Below are positions 42,162-55,323 of a stretch of DNA of 64,000 bases, in pieces. A program made the translations under genes and the position numbers. Positions within the stretch are counted from its first letter, which is position 1. Each line of letters opens with the position of its first letter. The DNA lies in contig RBZT01000499.1 of NCBI GenBank assembly GCA_003693705.1, positions 248,001 through 312,000 of the forward strand, in the 5' to 3' direction. This DNA is from Polymyxa betae. Lineage: Eukaryota; Endomyxa; Phytomyxea; Plasmodiophorida; Plasmodiophoridae. The notes below the pieces were generated by a model. That model searched no databases. It saw only the letters and a program-made list of their open reading frames with translations, and was not told the DNA's origin.

Positions 42162-45100
42162 ATGATGAGCTCATCTGCTTATGGGAGGGATGAGACGTCC
42201 CTCATGGCCATGGCTGGTGATGATGACGATATTTCTCCCAGCGACTCTTGGACCGTTACGTCGTCGTATTTTGAAATGCACGGTCTCGTCCGGCAGCAGC
42301 TGGATTCGTTCAACGAGTATGCTTTGACATTCACCACTTTCTCGAATGCTCCTAATTCAAGCTATCTTTTATGTTGATGGCTTCATTCATGCTGATTTTG
42401 AGTTTCTGACTTCAGCTTCTGGCTAAAGTCTTTTCGTTGATAATCCCTTTCACATTTATCTGTTCTATTCAAATTCTCGAAGACTGTTGCGGTTTCTTAC
42501 TTATCAATGTTTTCAATGACAGACCTATTTTTATAGGTTTGTTACAAACACGATTCAGTCAGTCGTATCGGAATCTTTCCCTATCGAAATTTATGAAGAG
42601 GCGCGAGCGGATGAGGATAGATCCGTTCGAACCAAAATTCGGGTATCTTTCGGACAGGTTCAGAACATGATGACATCTACTCGATGCTGCCTTTTTACTG
42701 TCGTGTTAGATTTACGTCTCAGACCCTCAGATGCGTGAAGGCGATGGTGCACCAGAATATTTGTTTCCTTCAACAGCGCGTCTTCGAAACCTTACCTATC
42801 GTGCTCCGTTATTCGTAGATGTTTCTCGATGCAAACTGACAGTTGATGAAAATGGCAGCGAAGAGGTTTTGCGTTTTATACCGACAATGTAATCGGGCTA
42901 ATTCAGCGCTCGCTCTAGGTTATCGATGGCACGGAAAGCACCGAAAAGGTCTTCATTGGTCGTATCCCGATCATGCTTCGTAGTCAATATTGCCATCTTG
43001 CTCCTGATCCAGAGCAAGGTGATAAACCACTCTACGATTTAGGAGAATGTCCAAAGGACCAGGTATTGCTTCAGGCAAATGTTTCGCTTTGCTTTAATTT
43101 CTTGTCAGGGAGGTTATTTCATTGTTAACGGAAGTGAGAAAGTGCTTGTCGCCCAGGAACGAATGAGCAACAACCACGTTTATGTATTTCATAAACAGAA
43201 AAAGGATTGGGTTGCAGAAATCCGGTCCGTTGCCGAAGGATCCAACAAGCCTACTTCAACTCTGACCGTTAAGAAGGTTGATCATGGTGTCTCAGGGTTT
43301 AGGCATTGCTAAGTCTTTTAGGTGTCGTCAGCAGGAAAAGGAAGTGCCATTTCTGGCCCCGTTCTTCGCGCAACCATTCCTTATATCAGCTCTGATATTC
43401 CAGTCATGATCGTTTTTCGCGCTCTCGGAATTGTATCAGATCGTGCCATTTTAGGTGCGTGTTTGAAAATCTCGGACGCCCCATTGCTTAATGTGCTTAG
43501 AACATATTTGCTATGATTTTGCCGATCAACAAATAATGGAGCAGCTTCGTCCGAGTTTGGAGGAAGCCTACTGGATTCAGGATCAAGTTGGTCTGTCTGT
43601 GCTGCGTTTGCAATTGTACTGATTCTCTCCAAGGAATTGGCGTTGGATTATATTGGTAAACGTGGTGCTGCTGTTGGAGCTGTCCGAGCCAAACGTATCC
43701 AGTTCGCTCGCCAGCTTCTGCAGAATGATTTCCTTCCTCACGTCGGAACTGAGGAGTTCTGTGAAACCAAAAAAGCCTACTTCTTCGGATACATTATTCA
43801 AAGGCTTCTGCAAACCGTTCTTGGTCGTAGAATGGAAGATGATCGTGATCATTATGGCAATAAGAGATTGGACTTAGCTGGTCCGCTACTTGGGCAGCTA
43901 TTCAGACAACTTTTTGATCGAATGAGGTGGACTCTTCCTGTGCAGCTTGTGCCGAAATTAATGTTAAGCGCTTAATTGTGCTTAGGAAGGACTGCTCTAG
44001 ATACATTGCCAGAAAAGTGAACGAAGGGAAAGACTTTTCAATAGATCTGGCTATGAATCCGAACCATATCACCCAAGGTTTGAAAAGCGCTTTGGCAACC
44101 GGAAACTGGACCGCCAGTAAAGGCGCCGGTGCCTCAAAAACTGGTGTAGCTCAGGTTAATGATTCTTCACCGAAGTCGTTTTATTGGCCTTAACGAGGTT
44201 TTAGGTTTTACAGCGATTGACGTATACCGCGACACTTTCACATCTTCGTCGATTAAATACGCCAATTGGTCGCGATGGAAAAATCGCTAAACCGCGTCAA
44301 CTACATAACACACATTGGGGTGCGATGTCACATCAAATCTGTATACTGAGGTTCACTGATCTTGATATAGGCGTAATCTGTCCAGCGGAAACGCCAGAAG
44401 GACAAGCATGTGGTCTCGTTAAGAATCTCGCTTTAATGGCGTATGTTTCAGTGCCCAACCCATCTTCGCTGATTACCGATTTCTTGGACGATTGGAGCAT
44501 GGAAAGTTTAGAAGAAACCCCAGCTGCTGCTATTCCTCACGCTACCAAGGTTTGTGTCTGTCAGAGATTACTTTTCCAAACTGCTAACTAGATATTTAGA
44601 TTTTCGTGAACGGAGCTTGGATTGGTGTTCATCGTGATCCAGCCTATCTTGTTAATACCTTAAGAACGTATCGACGTCACATGAACTTGCCTCTTGATAT
44701 CAGTGTTGTTTGGGATATGCGAGATCAGGAAATCAGATTGTACTCCGATGCTGGAAGGTTGCTTGGATCCTTTTCTCGCTTATCTGCATTGTTTTAATTC
44801 AAGTCAGATGCGCTCGGCCATTATATATTGTTGAGGATCAGCGATTAAAAATCAGAAAGGGACACATTCGTGCTTTAACCGATCCTGACGGCAAATACAC
44901 TTGGCATAACTTGATGACTGATGGCTTAATTGAATATATTGATACTGAAGAGGTCTGCTTCTGTAAAACTATCTGTTTGTCCAACGCTAATTCTTATTAG
45001 GCAGAAACTGTCATGATCGCCATGCACATGCGCGATCTTCAGTCCTCGACCTACTCACAGACATACACTCATACTGAAATCCACCCATCTATGATTCTTG

Positions 45101-46851
45101 GTATTTGTGCCTCTGTAATCCCTTTTCCAGATCACAACCAATCCCCTCGTAATACTTATCAGGTCCAAATACCCATTTGAATTCTCATTTTTGTTTTCTA
45201 ATCATCTCATAGAGTGCTATGGGTAAACAAGCCATGGGAACTTATGCGACGAACTTCTTGCAACGTATTGATACGCTAGCTCATGTCATGTATTATCCAC
45301 AGAAGCCGCTGGTTTCCACGCGAGCTATGGAATACATGCATTTCAGTGAGCTGCCTTCTGGTATCAATGCCATTGTGGCCATCGGCTGTTATTCAGGCTA
45401 TAATCAAGAAGTAATAATACTATTGATTTTCTGCTTTGGCTATCTTTACATATCTTATTTTTCAGGATTCTGTCATCATGTCGCAATCAGCAATCGATCG
45501 CGGTCTGTTCCGCTCTGTCTTTTACCGATCATACAGAGACGCGGAATCGCGCCACTCGTCTGATGTCATTGAAGTAGCCCAAACAATTCTCATTGGTTGA
45601 TATCTTAACTGGAATCAGGAATTTGAGAAACCGAATTTTGAATCCTGCGCTAACATAAGGTTCGGTTGCTACGACAAGCTTGATGAGGACGGGTTAATAT
45701 GCCCGGGAACTCGAGTTTCTGGAGACGATATCGTAATTGGTAAAACTACTCCTCTTCGCGAACAGCAAGTCGGGTCTGTTCGCAGGCAGCAACAGACCAG
45801 GAGAGATGCATCCACCGCCCTTCGAAGCAGTGAAAGCGGCATCGTTGATAAAGTGATGCTAACGACTGATGATGGGTCGTTAAAGGCGACTAAGATCCGT
45901 GTTCGATCTGTTCGTATCCCTCAAATTGGGGATAAATTCAGTAGTCGGCATGGTCAAAAAGGAACGGTTGGTATTACATACAGACAGGAAGACCTTCCAT
46001 GGACTGTTGAAGGAATTGTTCCCGACATTATCATCAACCCGCATGCCATTCCCAGTCGAATGACAATCGGCCAGTTGATCGAGTGTTTGCAAGGGAAGTT
46101 CTCTGCAATCGAAGGTGGAGAAGGCGATGGTACACCGTTCGAAGAAGGCCTCACCGTCGAGAGCATTTCACGACGTCTTCATGGCTGTGGATATCAAGAG
46201 AGAGGATTTGAAGTTATGTACAGCGGTCACTCAGGCCGCAAGCTAGATGCTCAGGTGTTCATTGGACCAACCTTTTACCAGCGTCTGAAGGTCAAATTCG
46301 TTTTCGGTCCTACGAAGCTTTCTGGTTAAGTCTTGATTTTAGCACATGGTCGATGATAAGATTCATTCGCGAGCGAGGGGGCCTTTGCAAATCTTGACTC
46401 GACAGCCTGTAGAGGGTCGATCGCGGTATGCATTTTAATGCAGTCTATTTGCAGCAAACTCACATCGTTATAGTGATGGTGGTTTACGTTTTGGTGAAAT
46501 GGAACGTGATTGTATGATCGCTCACGGTGCCGCTCAGTTCCTTCGGGAACGTCTTTTCCACCAATCCGACAAGGTTCCGTTTCTGGTTTCGGACCGTTTT
46601 CATATTTCTGAAGTTTCCTAGTATCGATGCCACGTTTGTGACCACTGCGGCCTAATTGCAATTGCCAACCTTCGAAAAGGCTCTTTCGAGTGCCGAAGCT
46701 GTCATAACACCACACAAGTATCCCAAGTATTCCTTCCATACGCTTGCAAGCTTCTCTTCCAGGTTTGCAATCGCTCACTTCTGCTTTATAATAATTCAAT
46801 ATGCTTTTCTAGGAATTGATGGCAATGGCCATTGCACCACGACTCTTTTAA
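42162..46851 (+). CDS. RPB2: RNA polymerase II second-largest subunit
   Basis: Catalytic-core subunit of RNA polymerase II, which makes mRNA in the nucleus. About twenty exons; the first are 42162-42316, 42537-42657, 42710-42865, 42919-43062 and 43109-43276, and the last starts at 46813. The first intron is about 220 nt, the rest about 45-60. Pol II-specific features include [118 protein letters not shown], the zinc site CDHC...CRSC and the terminal [12 protein letters not shown]. All catalytic and lid regions are present, so the gene is complete. Confidence 0.97.
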
Positions 46852-47075
46852 AAATATTGCTCTTTATGGATCATTAATCAATAAACTTTACTTCGCTGTT
46901 AATTAGCTACAGTACTTTTAACTGAATGGCTTTTATGTTACTGATTCCCTTTGTTCTTACAAATTTTGCCACCAATTGAAGCAAGGCCGCTCCGAATCTC
47001 TCCTTCTATATCAATTGTCATTTGGGCTTGTCGTGTCGTATGTGTCTGTGTCCGATTGCAGAGCCATAACCGGTC
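46852..47075. promoter_or_regulatory. Intergenic spacer between RPB2 and the ARF-GEF gene
   Basis: A 224-bp stretch between two same-strand genes; holds the RPB2 terminator region and the next promoter. No distinct motif beyond AT-rich tracts (46860-46920). Confidence 0.35.
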
Positions 47076-50000
47076 ATGGTCCTAGTCGGCCAGCGCGGCA
47101 TCGCCTGCGTCAAAGGCGAAATACACAATGTTCTGGTCACAATGGATGCCTCGACATCGTCATCAGGCGCAGGGTTCTTCGATATCCTTGTGGAAGCATC
47201 TGATCTGTCCGTGTTTATACGAGCACTCCAAGATTTACACGACCAGCTTGGATTCTACTCAGACCTTGCGTCTATCGAATCGACTGCATTCTTTCGCCCT
47301 TTTCTAGCTGTCATTGAATCGAAAGATGTTCCATGGCAGGTAGTTTCATTTTCGCAATATTCACGGATGTGGAACTGAAATCTGGCAAGGCTCGAGCAGC
47401 AGCTCTGCAATCAGTCCACAAATTTCTTCTTTATGAGCTTGTTGTGCCTCAAAGCCTTTCTGCATTCGCTACCATGAATGAATGCGCTGCTGCTTTAGTG
47501 ATAGTGACATCGAAGGCATCCATTCATCGCTCGAGTCGCGAATTACTGCAGCTTCGCGCGCTGGAACTTTTTCTCGAGCTGGTTCGGTGCTCGGCCGGCG
47601 TTCTGATCAGCGACGATTCACTATGTTTGGCATTTGAGCAAATGATAGCTTTGAGACTGCATCCGAGTGCCAGTCACCTTTTAATTACCTATGTAATTTC
47701 GCTCACATTCTCAACTATCTTTATTTATTTTTTTGTAGGCTGAAGACATTCTTGGTCAATTCGTATTGGTGATTTTTGCCCGGGTCCGGTTATTGAAGTC
47801 GTTTGAAGAATCGCCATCGCCGAATTACCAACTCCGGCAGGAATCTGCTGCTGGCCATACATCATCAGGCTATGGCCCAGCAGCACTTGTTCGAATCCTC
47901 AAATTTATCGCTACTCATATTGACCCTGCTAATAACGAAATCATGGTTAGAACAATTAAAATCATTGTTGCAGTTTCGGGAATTTCGAAGTCGCTGGAAA
48001 CCATTTTATGTGTCTTTGTATGTAGTCCTTCAACTTCTGTTCTTTTAGGTTCGCCTGCTCGGGCTACGGTTAATCAATATGTGCCTCGAGACAGCTGGGA
48101 CCGCTGTCGGAAATCATCCAGTTATGGTCGCGGTCGTACAGGACGATATCTGCAAGCAGATTCTTCAGAATTCACAGACCGACGATTCGTCGATTTTAAC
48201 TCTGATCTTGAGGATTGTTTTCGATCTTTTTGCGACGCTTCGGAAGCATATTCGCGTTCAGTTAGAGGTTTAATTCCTCCGATATCACTTTGTTCGCTTC
48301 TAATCAATTTAGATTAGGTGTTCTTCACATCGATCCATATCAGGATCGCATCGAATCCGGCTGCTCCTCTCAATCAACGACGGCTGATCTTGCAAAGCAT
48401 TGTGAGAGATCCTATATTTAACAGTCTTATGTTGATTGCGTTGCAGGTTGAAATCTGTCATGAGCCGAACCTCTTGATCGGTTTATACAGGAATTACGAC
48501 TGCGAAATCGCCTCTACGAATATGTTTGAGGATCTGGTTCGGCTACTGAATCGTCTCTCATTGCCTGAGAGCCTCGTCCCGTCTCCATCTGCTACAAAAT
48601 CAGACGATACACTTTTTCTGAAAACCTCTCACTCTGTATGTTTTCATTTCTAATTTTTCTCTTTCTTTGCTGACTTGCTCAGGCTGTTCATTTACTTGCG
48701 CTGGAATCGCTTCTTGCTGTGATTGGCTCGATAGCGAAACGGTTCTCAAACAAGGTCCGGCATGACGACGACGAAGCCGTTGAGGACAGCAGCGATTGTG
48801 ATGAAGAACGTCTGTCTTCTAATCTTCGAGCTAAAGCCAGCTTAAAGCGGGCGGCGACTCTGTTCAACGAATGCGGCTATAAAGCTGTTGGACAGATTCA
48901 AGTGATGAGTTTAGTGGAACCTCCATCTGATCCAGAATTCTCCATCGATCCTGTCTGTAACCTCGGCTTCATCAATTCTTCTTTTCATGCTTTGACAGAA
49001 TTGTTTACCTTTTATATGTTTCAGTTTACAAATGCGCTTCGTTCATTTTTGCCTTAATCGGCGTGAATTATTCCTGAAACATTGTCTCTGATGATGTGAG
49101 CAGAATAGTATGGCAAAATTCTTATTGGAGACTCCTGGTTTGGATAAGCGACAAATCGGCGCTTATTTGGGCAGAGACGACAAAACATGCAGCGCTGTGT
49201 TGGACGAATATTTGGGTTTCTTTGAAATGCACGGTCTTGGGTGTGTTATCAAAATTGATCGGGGGTCAATATTCATATTTCTCTGTAGATTTGTTCAAGG
49301 TCTTCGTTGTTTCATGGAGTCCTTCATTATTCCTGGAGAAGCTCAAATGATTAGCCGAATCATGGAACGATTCGCGAAGCGTTATTTTTCTAAAAACCAC
49401 TCTGGCCCGATTGCCGATGAAGACGCTGCTTTCGTTTTAGCGTTCTCTGTGATCATGCTCAACACCGACGCTCATAATTCAAACATTTCCGCCAAAAACA
49501 AAATGTCTTTCGAGCAATTTGTTAGAAACAACCGTGGAATCAACAAGGTCTACGATGAGATTCCATCCAGATCGCATTGGTTTAGGCTTGTTAATAGGGA
49601 GCTGATTTCCCTGATGAATTTCTTCAATCGATCTATGATGAAATCGTGCAGCATGAGATCCGTATTGTGTCAGCGAGTATTGAAGACCTCGTTGACCATA
49701 CTGGTCATGGTGTTGTCAATTCCGCTCATTGGGAACAGTTGGTTCGTCACAACAAATACGAATTGGGGATTTTCAGATTTATATCGTTCTTGCTCAGGTG
49801 CGTCAATCACGTCAGGCAGAAATGGCGTCATTTCGTGTATCAGTAGACCATTCTCATGGCAAAGCAATGTTTAAGATGGTGCAGGCCAATTTTGCCCATC
49901 TAATCCCATTCTATTTAAGCAACATTAACGACCCTAAAATCGCCGAGAAACTTGTTGAAGGTTGCCATTTATTCTCGAGAATATGCATCATCTATGTATG

Positions 50001-52173
50001 GTCTCCAGTCAATCAAGCATAGTGGTTTTAATCCTGCAATAGGATATGCGGGATCCGTTCAATGGATTGATAATCAGTCTTTGTCGACATGTGATCCAGA
50101 GCCTGCAAGAAATGTATAACACTTCAGGTGATTCCGTCAAGGTCGTGTTCGGTAAAGCCCGACGAGCACACCGGTGCCTGTTATTGGTTTTCAAACTGGT
50201 TCTCAGTTATGGCTCGCGGTGCTTATGTGAAGGCTGGATGAATGTTATTCATATGATACTTTGGTTGAGGCAACTGGATCTCTTACCTGAAACACTTTGT
50301 CACATGGAAGATATTCGTGATAACGATGGGAAACCTCTTCCATCTTTTCAAATAGCTCCTGAGGATGCAACTTCTCGAAGAAGACCAAGCAAATCGCTGA
50401 CCGCTTCATTATTCAGCTCGTTCTGGTTGGAGAGCTCAGATGAAGAATATCCTGATGAGGAGAACATTCCTGACTGCGATTTAAAGATTTCTAAAGATCA
50501 CGAAGCGGAAAGTATTCTGATCGGATTAGAAGCTGTTCGTTCTGTAAGGATTTTACTCTTTGGTTAAATAACTTTTTGAATTGCTAATCAGTGTGGTATC
50601 GATCAATCATTTATGACCCCTCATCCATCCAGCTCGCCCGAATCGCTACGTCACCTGGTCCAGACGTTAATCATTCTTTCTGATCATGCTGTTGCCGATG
50701 CCAAAACTATCACCGGTCCACTGGAGAATTTTGACCCGGAAGTTTTGAACGAACATTGTGCTGTATTTTGCTTGGAGCGGCTGTCAAACATTGTGGAGAA
50801 CAATTCCGAGCAGTTGATACAAAGTGGTGTTTGGAATGTGATTCTGGAACATTTTCGTCACATTCTGAATGCATTTCCGGATCGGCCATCGCTTTTTGTC
50901 GAGCGTGCTGTCGTCAACCTTCTGCGGTTATGCGTCGCAGGACAGGAGAAAATTATTGATGATGCTGTTCAGTTGCTTCCCTCTTTACACGGTTTACCTG
51001 TAAACGTACATGCAGCGCTTGCTGATCGACTCGCTTTCGGGCTCTCGCTTTTCCTGAGGTGTCATTTGATACTGATTCTCTTGGCACGATTGCTAACTGG
51101 ATTGTAAAGGACACGATTGAACTTGGTTCCCGATTCGGCGTTTTCGAGCGTTTGTGCTATTCTGACCTCAACGAGATCACATCCGAGAGCTTTTGTTGCT
51201 GCCATGGATACTCTGGAGTTCCTGTGTCGGCATAGCAGTAAAACTTCAGAGCTGTTTGGGTTGCTGCATGTTGTTTCTAACCTAATTGAAGCTCCAGTAT
51301 GTTTTTCCGTTTTACCGAGTTTGCATCTGTATTTACATTGGATAGGGACCTTATGTTAAGCCAAGCACCGGTGTCGCCCTGCTGTTTGCCATACACAAAT
51401 CGATTGAGAAATTGGAAAATTCGGTAATCCAGCTTTCTCGAACGTAGTACCTAATCTAATTTTCATTTTAGCACTCCCCTGCGGAGGTGATGCCACAGCA
51501 GAATGCGCTCAGTGATCGCGATGACGCCTCTTTGAGGAACCTCTGGATGGCCAGCATTTCATGCCTATGCCGTGCGTGTTATTCTGCAGCAGATTATACA
51601 TCCCAGATTTATGCTGTGGATTGCCTAACATTGTCTCTCATTACCCAAGAGTGCATGCTCCAGGCCGATGTCTGGATTGACTGCTTCGACCACTTACTGC
51701 TTCCTTTGATTAAGTCTGAAGCAGATTCGGAAGTTGTTGTTCGAATCACAAGCATGGTCTTCAAAATCTTATTGTATCGATTGACAATCATGATGCAGCA
51801 TCCCCATTTTTCACCGTTTTGGTCAAGGTTCCTTTCTGGGGTAACTTCAGCAGTGCTTCGGGACAATCGTGATGAAACAGTTTGTTTGCATTTGCAAGAG
51901 TCACTTAAGAACGTCATTTTGGTTATCGCCAATATGCATTTCTCTCCAACCTGCCCTATTCAAAAAGACGAACTTCTCCAGTTAACCTTCGATTCTTTGA
52001 ACGAAAGCAGGAACTTCCAAGAGTTCTGTGAAGCGATAAAGAAAGAACTTGAAGGCGATCATGACAATGAATCTACGCATGGAGAGAATAAGCAAAATGT
52101 GAGTTCCGAATCTCAACCTGGTCTGAATAATAATGGTGTCGAGACGCATTTAGAACACTCTGTTATAAAGTAA
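47076..52173 (+). CDS. GBF1: GBF1/Gea-type ARF guanine-nucleotide exchange factor (Sec7 domain)
   Basis: Large Golgi/ER-exit ARF activator that starts COPI coat assembly. More than ten exons from the ATG at 47076 to 52173, about 1,500 aa. The N-terminal DCB domain begins VKGEIHNVLVTMDAS and TAFFRPFLAVIESKDV. The HUS box appears as GLYRNYDCEIASTNMFEDL. The Sec7 domain lies at about 48830-49620, with the glutamic finger in IIPGEAQMISRIMERF and FSVIMLNTDAHNSNI. HDS1-3 helical domains follow to the end. The FNxKPxxG motif at the start of Sec7 is altered (FNECGYKAVG). GBF/Gea is favoured over BIG by the N-terminus; exon borders in 47340-48100 and 49560-50050 are approximate. Confidence 0.9.
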
Positions 52174-52270
52174 TTTATTAATACTGAACAACCACGGGGA
52201 CTATCGTACAAAGGTACAGTTGGAAGCAATATCATGTTTAGAAGGAGTCTAGCTGTTCATTCGTTAAACA

Positions 52271-55063
52271 TTACTTGAAACTGTCAGAAGATTTCACGAC
52301 AATCTTTTCTTGCACGAGATTGTGTCGGAAACATTCGATAATATCGCCCTGTTGAATTTCTGTGAAGCCGTCCAGGACAATACCACATTCGCTCCCTTTT
52401 TCAACAAAAGGTACGTCGTCCTTGAAATGCTTCAAGCTGCTCAGAGAACCCTCCCAGATGAGTTCACCAGAGCGAATCAGCTGCACCAGAGCGGATTTAT
52501 TCATCTTTCCAGCAACGACGCGACAGCCTGCCACACGACTGGCAACCTTTCCTCGATTGCCGCGAAGTTCGAAGATGGTGGCGATTTCAGCTCGGCCCAG
52601 CGATTCCATCACCTGTAGTGGCATTATAAGTTTGACAAGATAATTCATTACTGTGAAACTTGCCTGTTTCGACGGCATCAACCTATTTACAGAATCGATC
52701 ACATCGTCCATCATTTTGTAGATAATCTTCTGTGTTTTGACATCGACCTCAGATTCCTTCGCGATCCGTTTCAGTGCAGAGGGCAGTGCCACATTAAATC
52801 CGAAAATCGTGGCCCCTGACAAGATGTCAGATTTGGACAAGGGCAAGACCCTGGTTGAGTACCTGATTGCTTGGCAAGATCAAAATCTTGCTGTGTAATA
52901 TTTCCAACAGCCTGCGACATCACCCGTACGACGACTTTGTCTTGGGGCAGGCTACTGATAAACTCGGAAACAGCAGTTAACGATCCTGACATGTCGGCAC
53001 GTATGATAGCCCGAAGAATCTTGGGCCCGCTTGGTTCCTATTGATTATTACATCCACAATGTCAAATCCAGCCGAGAACAACCAATACATCATTTGATTC
53101 CAAGGCGTCCTTCTCAGGTGCTTGCCATAGTTGAGAATTAACGAGCTGTTCTTGTTCATGCAACCAAACTCTTCTGGAAGCCATTCTGGCATAGAACGAT
53201 TCAGACGTTCACGCGATTGAAAAACATCCCGATAGCGATATCACCTTCGCGCTCGTTGTTCTGTATCAACAACGACCATATCAGAGCCCGCCTCTGGATT
53301 CTCTTTCAGCCCGCATAATTGCACAGCTTGCGATGGTGTGGCGAGCCTCACTGATTTCCCTTCGTCGTCATACTACAGTATTCAATACAACCATCGACCA
53401 ATACGAGACGTTCTGACCATAGCTTTGACAACCCCGAAATGTGTTCCAGCCAGGACAATATCGCCAACCTTCAATGTACCTCGACGTATTAAAGCAGAGA
53501 CCATGGTACCTTTACCACGTTCAATATGGGAATCTATAACCTAATTACAGAATCACAAACACATCCAACACCGCGGCAATGATGACATTACCACAGCTCG
53601 TGCTGGTCCATCGACGGGCGCCATCGGTTCCGCCATCTCGCCCATCAGAGCGATCGCTTCTCGTAATGCATCAAGACCATTTTTGGTAACCGATGATACA
53701 GGCACGGTTGGAACATCTCCACCCAATGATTCACAGACAATGCCTAAGAGCAGGAGCGTTTAAGAGAATGGAGAGAATCGGTTCACTGATCTCCTTCCTA
53801 CCATGATCGAGCAGATCACGTTTAACCCGATCTATATCAGCTGCTGGTAGATCAGACTTCGTAATAGCCACAACTAAGGGAAGATTCTCAGCCAGGATGG
53901 TCCTGATCGAGGCCACCGTCTGTGCCTGAACGCTGGCGTCCGCCGCCACGACCAGTACGACCACGTCCTAGATGTCGTTCAGCGACGGTCAGCATGCCCC
54001 TGCTGGGATGTTATACCGTTAGACGGCAGGCGTTAGCCCTCATGGTCATGAAAGCACCATGTCCAGGTGTATCCAATACGGTGGCCATCGCATCATCGGT
54101 TAAGGGCAGGGCGAAGGCCCCGATCCGCTGGGTGATGCCACCGAACTCGCCGGACGCTACACGACTGGATCGCAGCGCATCCAGCAGGCTCGTCTGGAAG
54201 ACTAGGGTTAGGGTTTTTTGGGGTTTGATGAAGGGACCTTCACACACCTTGCCATGATCAACATGGCCCACGATCGACACCACCACGGGCCGTTTCGGTT
54301 GCGGATCGCCGGGCGCTTCGGCATACTGGTTTTCGACGTAGCGTTCGTCGTCCTTCTCGATGTCGGCCGGGCGCAATTCGATCTCGAACGATAGATCCAG
54401 GTCAAGAGCCGCGAGCTGTCAAGCCGAGAGATGAGTTCGAGGGCGACGACGACCGCCGCTGTACCTGGATGGCTTCGGTGGAGACGGTGTACTCGGCCTG
54501 AGATCCACGACGAGGGATTCGTTCACCCATACGACGTAGGATACCGACCAGCTTAGGCATAGAGACCATCATTAGCTTACTCGCATCACGTATAGTGATT
54601 GGAACACCCTCGGTTAACAGCACCTTTCTGAGGCGCTCAGGGCGATCGGTCCGAACGAATTTCTTCTTGCTACGTCGAGCGACCCGCTCCTGGTATTCGC
54701 GGTTACGTCGTTCAGCTTCACGAGTTCGCTGCTCTCGGGTCTTAATTCGAGACCCATTCGATTCTGTATCATAGAGAGCGTTGAAAAACGAGACCACCTG
54801 AAGATAGAATTAACTATTTGCAGGAACGTTGAAAGGTGAAAACAGACAGAGTTGTCCTTGGGTTGTAAACTTGGAGCTGCTTGGGCTTTAGGCGGGTCGG
54901 CATCAGCGACGACGATTCGGCGTAAAGAGTTCGTCTGGGCAGTTGCCGGGCCCGGAACCGTCAGCGATGGAGATGGGCGAGCTTCAGCGGCATTCTTTTG
55001 TAGAATTCGGCGGACGTGGTCGACGAGCGACGCGGAACTGGAAGCCCACCTTCTTACCATCAT
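52271..55063 (-). CDS. MTIF2: Mitochondrial translation initiation factor IF-2
   Basis: GTPase that brings initiator tRNA to the mitochondrial ribosome. About ten exons. The N-terminus ([20 protein letters not shown]) is a mitochondrial presequence. Next comes the IF2N helix region ([20 protein letters not shown]), then the G domain: GHVDHGK/TSLLD (an intron splits the P-loop), [22 protein letters not shown] and TKSD. The C-terminal domains end in VARVAGC-like [16 protein letters not shown] and GDIIECF. Bacterial-type factor encoded in the nucleus. The intron in the P-loop contains CCCTAACCCTAG. Exons at 53000-53700 are approximate. Confidence 0.92.
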
Positions 55064-55323
55064 TCAGCAGCTGGATTTTGAGCACATGATGAGGCTGATG
55101 ACGGCAACTGCGTTGAAGCAACTTTACATAAAAGTTTCATGTTGCACTGTCGCAAAACGTGCAAACTATGCGCAATCTTGTCAACATTTGGAATAATTTG
55201 CTATGAACAAAAGGTACAAAACCAACGAAACGTGACTCCTCTGAAATTCTAAATTGAGTTGATCTACAATAATATAATTCGCAGATCACCAATCAAAAGA
55301 ACAATTTCTGATACTTATTATTA
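55064..55323. other. Intergenic region
   Basis: Between MTIF2 and the KH-protein gene, both on the minus strand; includes the MTIF2 promoter. The plus-strand frame that starts at 54852 is a shadow of MTIF2 exon 1. Confidence 0.45.

Noticed and set aside
42162-46851. Apparent stops and frameshifts in RPB2 suggesting a pseudogene or a changed genetic code
   Set aside because: Each break falls in a short GT-AG interval, and splicing restores the conserved protein from end to end.
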